This document shows, piece by piece, positions 13,182 to 16,082 of a DNA stretch of 16,082 nucleotides. The stretch covers positions 1-16,082 of the forward strand of contig JAZSFA010000018.1 in NCBI GenBank assembly GCA_045531965.1. The letters run 5' to 3'. This DNA is from CAMEON01 sp045531965 (GTDB lineage Bacteria > Bacillota > Clostridia > Oscillospirales > CAG-272). Each line of letters starts with the position of its first letter. Within the stretch, counting starts at the first letter, position 1. A program made the translations under genes and the position numbers. The notes beneath the pieces are model-generated. The model saw nothing but the letters and a program-made list of their open reading frames with translations. It was not told the DNA's origin and ran no database searches.

Positions 13182-15002
13182 ATGACTTTGACTTCCCTTT
13201 TCATTCACTTGTTCAACATGAGCATCACCGCCACCTGGATCGCCTTGGCGGTCATGGCTCTGCGGCTGGTGTTGAAGCGCACGAGAGTCCCCAAAGCCCT
13301 TTTGTGTGTTTTATGGGTGTTGGTGGCTGCCCGTCTGCTCCTGCCCTTTTCGGTGGAGAGTGCTTTGAGCCTTGTTCCCAGCAGAGAGACCGTGCCGCCC
13401 ACCATCCTCATTGACGATACCCCCGCCATCCACAGCGGGATCCCCGTGGTGAACCACACCCTCAACCCCATCATCAAGGAAAACCTCTCCCCCGTTCCGT
13501 GGGAGAGCGTCAACCCTATGCAGGTGGTCTGGACGGTGGCATCGTGGGTGTGGATCGGTGGCATGATCCTCATGGCGTTCTATGCCGCCGTGAGCTATCT
13601 GCGCCTTCGCAGGCGGGTCAGGGTGTCGGTTGAAACCGAGCCCAAGGTCATGATCTGCGACGGGATCGACACCCCCTTCATTCTGGGCATCATCCGTCCC
13701 CGGGTTTACCTGCCCTCTGCCCTGTCCGACACCGCCGTTCCGTCGGTGCTGTCCCACGAGCGAGCCCACCTTGCCCGTCGGGATCACCTGTGGAAGCCCT
13801 TGGGATTTCTCGTTCTGACGGTGTACTGGTTCAATCCCATCCTGTGGGTGGCCTATGCCCTGCTCTGCCGTGACATTGAGCTGGCTTGCGACGAGCGGGT
13901 GGTCAAGACCATGACGGCGGCAGAGAAAAAGGACTATTCCGAGGCTCTGCTCGCTTGTAGTCTACCCCACCGCGCCATCTCCGCCTGCCCCTTGGCCTTT
14001 GGTGAGGTAGGGGTGAAGGAGCGGGTGAAGTCGGTGCTTCACTACAAAAAGCCCTTGGTTTGGGTGATAGCGGTGGCGCTGATCGCCTCGGTAGCCGTGG
14101 GCGTGTTCTTTCTGACGGATCCCATCCCCGAGCCCAAGGTCAGCGTGTGGACGCTTACGGACGAGAGCTTTGATCGGGAAAGTATCACGGAATACCGCAT
14201 GACTTCCGGATTTCTTATCCACAACAGCTTATATTTATATAATAGCGAAGATCCCCAAGCCATCGGGGCTCTTCTGACCGCGTTGGATGAGCTTTCCTTG
14301 GGAGAGCCATTGGATACTGAGGAATTTGTCATATACGACGCCGATTATTCCATCCGTCTCGTGACCGCATCCTCGGACGAATACTACCTGCAATTCAACC
14401 ATGAACTCAGCCGGATCAAGGTGGTCAAAAATCCCATTCAATACACCGCTGAGGGGATCATGCGCCCTCTGGACGAAAAAATTATCTGCACCGTCTATGC
14501 GGTGTATGATGCCGACGCGCTGGAGGAATTTATTAAAGACGTATTTGGTATCACCTCCCTTGCGTTTCACCCCATCTTCGGAGAACTTTCGGACGGCGTT
14601 GTGATAGATCGTGAAAAGGAAAACGTATGCTTTTCCGCCGATCTGGACGGCAACGGCATGACCGAAAAATACAGACTTGAACACGGCCCTCATTCGGGAC
14701 TTTCCACCATCACCATTAGGGGTTTGGAAGGAGAAACCCCCTGTTATTACCGCAATTATCATACAACGCATGGAGATTTTTCCTTTACAAAACACGAGGA
14801 CGGCCACATCATGCTGCGTATTGTAGATTACGCGGATGGACACGAGACACTTTATGACCTCGTCAATATCGGGGGAGAGATTCTTTTGAAGCCTGTGGGT
14901 GAGGGAAATTCTTACGGTCATTTGAGCGGAAGCTTTATTACCTCTTTCGGTGGACGTGGGTCCACAGGCGTCGGCACCATGAAGCCTGCCGAAACTTCAT
15001 GA
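13182..15002 (+). CDS. BlaR1/MecR1-like M56 membrane metallopeptidase with unknown sensor domain
   Basis: A 606-residue integral membrane zinc peptidase, presumed to cut the BlaI-type repressor on signal. Membrane segments lie at about 15-30, 38-56, 113-138, 205-228 and 291-312. The zinc site is HERAH (192-196) with Glu233 in ELACDE as likely third ligand. After the last membrane segment about 290 residues (315-606) should lie outside the cell. They lack the STxK, SxN and KTG motifs of the BlaR1 penicillin sensor. They hold a Ca-site-like DLDGNGMTEKY (487-497) resembling repeat-type beta-propeller or EF-like loops. ATG 13182 follows GGGAGG inside the end of blaI. Base composition turns AT-richer from about 14160, at the start of the sensor part. 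The inducing signal is unknown. Confidence 0.9.
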   Translation: MTLTSLFIHLFNMSITATWIALAVMALRLVLKRTRVPKALLCVLWVLVAARLLLPFSVESALSLVPSRETVPPTILIDDTPAIHSGIPVVNHTLNPIIKENLSPVPWESVNPMQVVWTVASWVWIGGMILMAFYAAVSYLRLRRRVRVSVETEPKVMICDGIDTPFILGIIRPRVYLPSALSDTAVPSVLSHERAHLARRDHLWKPLGFLVLTVYWFNPILWVAYALLCRDIELACDERVVKTMTAAEKKDYSEALLACSLPHRAISACPLAFGEVGVKERVKSVLHYKKPLVWVIAVALIASVAVGVFFLTDPIPEPKVSVWTLTDESFDRESITEYRMTSGFLIHNSLYLYNSEDPQAIGALLTALDELSLGEPLDTEEFVIYDADYSIRLVTASSDEYYLQFNHELSRIKVVKNPIQYTAEGIMRPLDEKIICTVYAVYDADALEEFIKDVFGITSLAFHPIFGELSDGVVIDREKENVCFSADLDGNGMTEKYRLEHGPHSGLSTITIRGLEGETPCYYRNYHTTHGDFSFTKHEDGHIMLRIVDYADGHETLYDLVNIGGEILLKPVGEGNSYGHLSGSFITSFGGRGSTGVGTMKPAETS

Positions 15003-15020
15003 TATTCCTCATCTGCCATT

Positions 15021-15060
15021 AAAAACAGCGAGATGCCCCATAGGGTATCTCGCTGTTTTT
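15021..15060. terminator. Bidirectional Rho-independent terminator
   Basis: AAAAACAGCGAGAT (15021-15034) pairs with ATCTCGCTGTTTTT (15047-15060), extended by CCC/GGG inside to a stem of about 18 bp with a CATA loop. It ends in T residues on the plus strand and, through the leading A tract, on the minus strand as well. It separates the convergent blaR1-like gene and the histidine kinase and lies only one base from the kinase stop. Confidence 0.93.
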
Positions 15061-15061
15061 T

Positions 15062-15946
15062 TCAGAAGTTCAGAATGATTTTGAGCTTACCATCGCTGTA
15101 TTCCGCTTTGATCCTGCCGCCCATTTGCTCGGTGAGAGATTTTGCGATGGACAGCCCCAGTCCCGTGGCGGTGCGTGCGGTCTCCACGGTATAGAAGCGA
15201 TCAAAGAGGCGCCCCACCTGCACCTCGTCGAGGCCTTGGGCGGTGTTCTCGAAGGTCAGCTCTCCCGTCTCTGAAAGGGTCACGGCAAGGTCGCCGTCGC
15301 TGTATTTGAGGGCGTTGCTGATGAGGTTGCCCACGATTCGGGTCATGGCCTTTTTGTCCACCATGCAGGTGACGGGAACCTCGGGGATGGTAATCTCAGG
15401 CTCGATCCCCCGCTCGGTGAGGGCGGCGTAATAGGACAGGAGGCTTTCCTCAAGAATCCCTCGGATATCGCAGGCTTCGGGGGTCAGCTCGCCAGCGGTG
15501 GAGAGGATGACCGAATAACGGAACAGCTCCTCGGTGAGCTGTCTCAACGCCTCGGCGCGGTTGCGGATATGACCGAGATAGCGGGCGACTTCCTCGGAGG
15601 TTTCCTGCCGATCCAAAAGGTCAAGATAGCCCCAGATGGCGGTGAGGGGCGTGCGGAGATCGTGGGCGATGTTGGTCACCGCATCCTTCAGCTCCTTGTC
15701 ACCGCTGACGTACTGCCGGCGTTGCTGACGGAGCAGGCGGAGCTGCTCGTTGACTGCCTCGGCCAGCCGCCGCATTTCCTTGTCCCGTGAGGAGATCAGG
15801 ATCAGGTTATTGGTATCCGTCTCCAATCGATCGGCAAAGGCCTCCGCAATCTCTCGACAAGATTTGCGGAGGGCGAGTATTTTGATGATCAGCACAGCGA
15901 TCACCGCGAGCAGAACGCCGATAACGGCACAAAGTAGTTCGGTCAT
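15062..15946 (-). CDS. Two-component sensor histidine kinase
   Basis: A 294-residue membrane kinase with one N-terminal transmembrane helix (about 3-26) and almost no outside domain. A helical linker (30-85) leads to the H box NIAHDLRTPLTAI with phospho-acceptor His95. The N box is RIVGNLISNALKYS (203-216, Asn207/Asn211), the F box LFDRFYTVE (247-255) and the G2 box GLGLSIAKS (262-270). The G1 box is reduced: ENTAQG stands where DxGxG is usual. ATG 15946 follows AAGGAG by 5 nt; the frame continues 29 codons upstream only through a palindromic repeat. The cognate response regulator is expected upstream, beyond the right edge. The signal is unknown; the lack of a sensor domain suggests a membrane-embedded signal or a partner protein. 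Confidence 0.94.
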   Translation of the reverse strand: MTELLCAVIGVLLAVIAVLIIKILALRKSCREIAEAFADRLETDTNNLILISSRDKEMRRLAEAVNEQLRLLRQQRRQYVSGDKELKDAVTNIAHDLRTPLTAIWGYLDLLDRQETSEEVARYLGHIRNRAEALRQLTEELFRYSVILSTAGELTPEACDIRGILEESLLSYYAALTERGIEPEITIPEVPVTCMVDKKAMTRIVGNLISNALKYSDGDLAVTLSETGELTFENTAQGLDEVQVGRLFDRFYTVETARTATGLGLSIAKSLTEQMGGRIKAEYSDGKLKIILNF

Positions 15947-15980
15947 GTTGGCTCCTTGGTGAGATAAATTGTTGTTTACG

Positions 15981-16045
15981 GGAGTACGGCCAAGGGAAAC
16001 TTTTTGCAAAAAGTTTCCCTTGGAACCCTTCAAAAACCTTTAAAA
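15981..16045 (+). repeat. Palindromic intergenic element, copy 6
   Basis: GGAGTACGGC leads into CAAGGGAAACTTTTT (15991-16005), then GC, then AAAAAGTTTCCCTTG (16008-16022), a perfect palindrome, followed by GAACCCTTCAAAAACCTTTAAA. It shares the GGAGTACG lead-in with copy 5. It lies just upstream of the histidine kinase gene, facing copy 7. Confidence 0.88.
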
Positions 16046-16051
16046 AGAATC

Positions 16052-16082
16052 ATTATTTAAAGGTTCTTGGAGGGGGTCTGGG
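16052..16082 (-). repeat. Palindromic intergenic element, copy 7 (cut by window edge)
   Basis: TTTAAAGGTTCTTGGAGGGG, followed by GTCTGGG, matches the tail side of the family, in opposite orientation to copy 6. AACCTTTAAA and TTTAAAGGTT of the two copies form an inverted pair around AAGAATCATTA. The palindromic core would lie to the right of the window. The head-to-head layout is like copies 1a and 1b. Confidence 0.65.

Noticed and set aside
12815..15002. A beta-lactam resistance system
   Set aside because: The repressor and peptidase families fit, but no beta-lactamase or PBP2a gene is present and the sensor lacks penicillin-binding motifs.
15947..16033. Upstream extension of the histidine kinase and, likewise, of pyrK (7869-7931)
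   Set aside because: Both extensions translate palindromic repeats. The internal ATGs at 15946 and 7868 have proper ribosome binding sites.
74..16082. CRISPR array
   Set aside because: The repeats are widely separated by genes, vary in sequence and orientation, and have no regular spacers.

Overview
The window reads as a piece of chromosome from an anaerobic, moderately high-GC Gram-positive bacterium, most likely a gut-type Clostridia (Oscillospiraceae/Ruminococcaceae-like). This is inferred from AAGGAG-type ribosome binding sites before nearly every gene, the PyrK/PyrD class 1B dihydroorotate dehydrogenase pair, a BlaI/BlaR1-type regulator pair, and abundant short palindromic intergenic repeats. 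No species can be named from the sequence alone.

Minus strand, about 12600 down to 256: one long pyrimidine biosynthesis operon. A sigma-A type promoter (TTGACT, 17 bp, TATACT) lies about 110 bp upstream of pyrC. The transcription order is pyrC, carB, pyrK, pyrD, an alpha/beta-hydrolase (esterase-like), pyrF, a HAD phosphatase, pyrE, pyrB fused to the zinc domain of pyrI, and guaB (IMP dehydrogenase). Together these encode UMP synthesis from carbamoyl phosphate, plus the committing step of GMP synthesis. carA, the glutaminase subunit CarB needs, is absent; the pyrC-carB gap where it could sit holds only a palindromic repeat. pyrK, pyrD and the esterase are tightly coupled (13-nt overlap, then a 9-nt gap). 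Each of the other seven gaps is 75-127 bp and holds at least one hairpin-forming sequence.

Positions 1-322 form a gap-free giant palindrome centred at 161/162. The last 21 codons and stop of guaB occur twice, tail to tail, around a terminator. This is either a second, convergent guaB copy entering from the left or a fold-back assembly artefact.

Plus strand, 12737-15002: a blaI-like repressor and a blaR1-like M56 membrane metallopeptidase, with a promoter overlapped and followed by two near-identical 19-bp operators. The C-terminal extracytoplasmic part is not a penicillin-binding domain, so its signal is unknown. A strong bidirectional terminator (15021-15060) separates it from a convergent minus-strand sensor histidine kinase (15062-15946), whose partner regulator would lie beyond the right edge.

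The most notable items are: (1) a family of about 55-65 bp palindromic elements, eight copies or partial copies, including an exact 45-bp inverted pair flanking carB; (2) an aspartate carbamoyltransferase carrying only the zinc half of PyrI; (3) an IMP dehydrogenase of the Tritrichomonas-like clade inside a pyrimidine operon; (4) a 24-codon leader ORF whose stop codon overlaps the pyrC ribosome binding site; (5) a BlaR1-like sensor with an unrecognised sensing domain. No RNA genes, CRISPR array, phage or transposase gene was seen.
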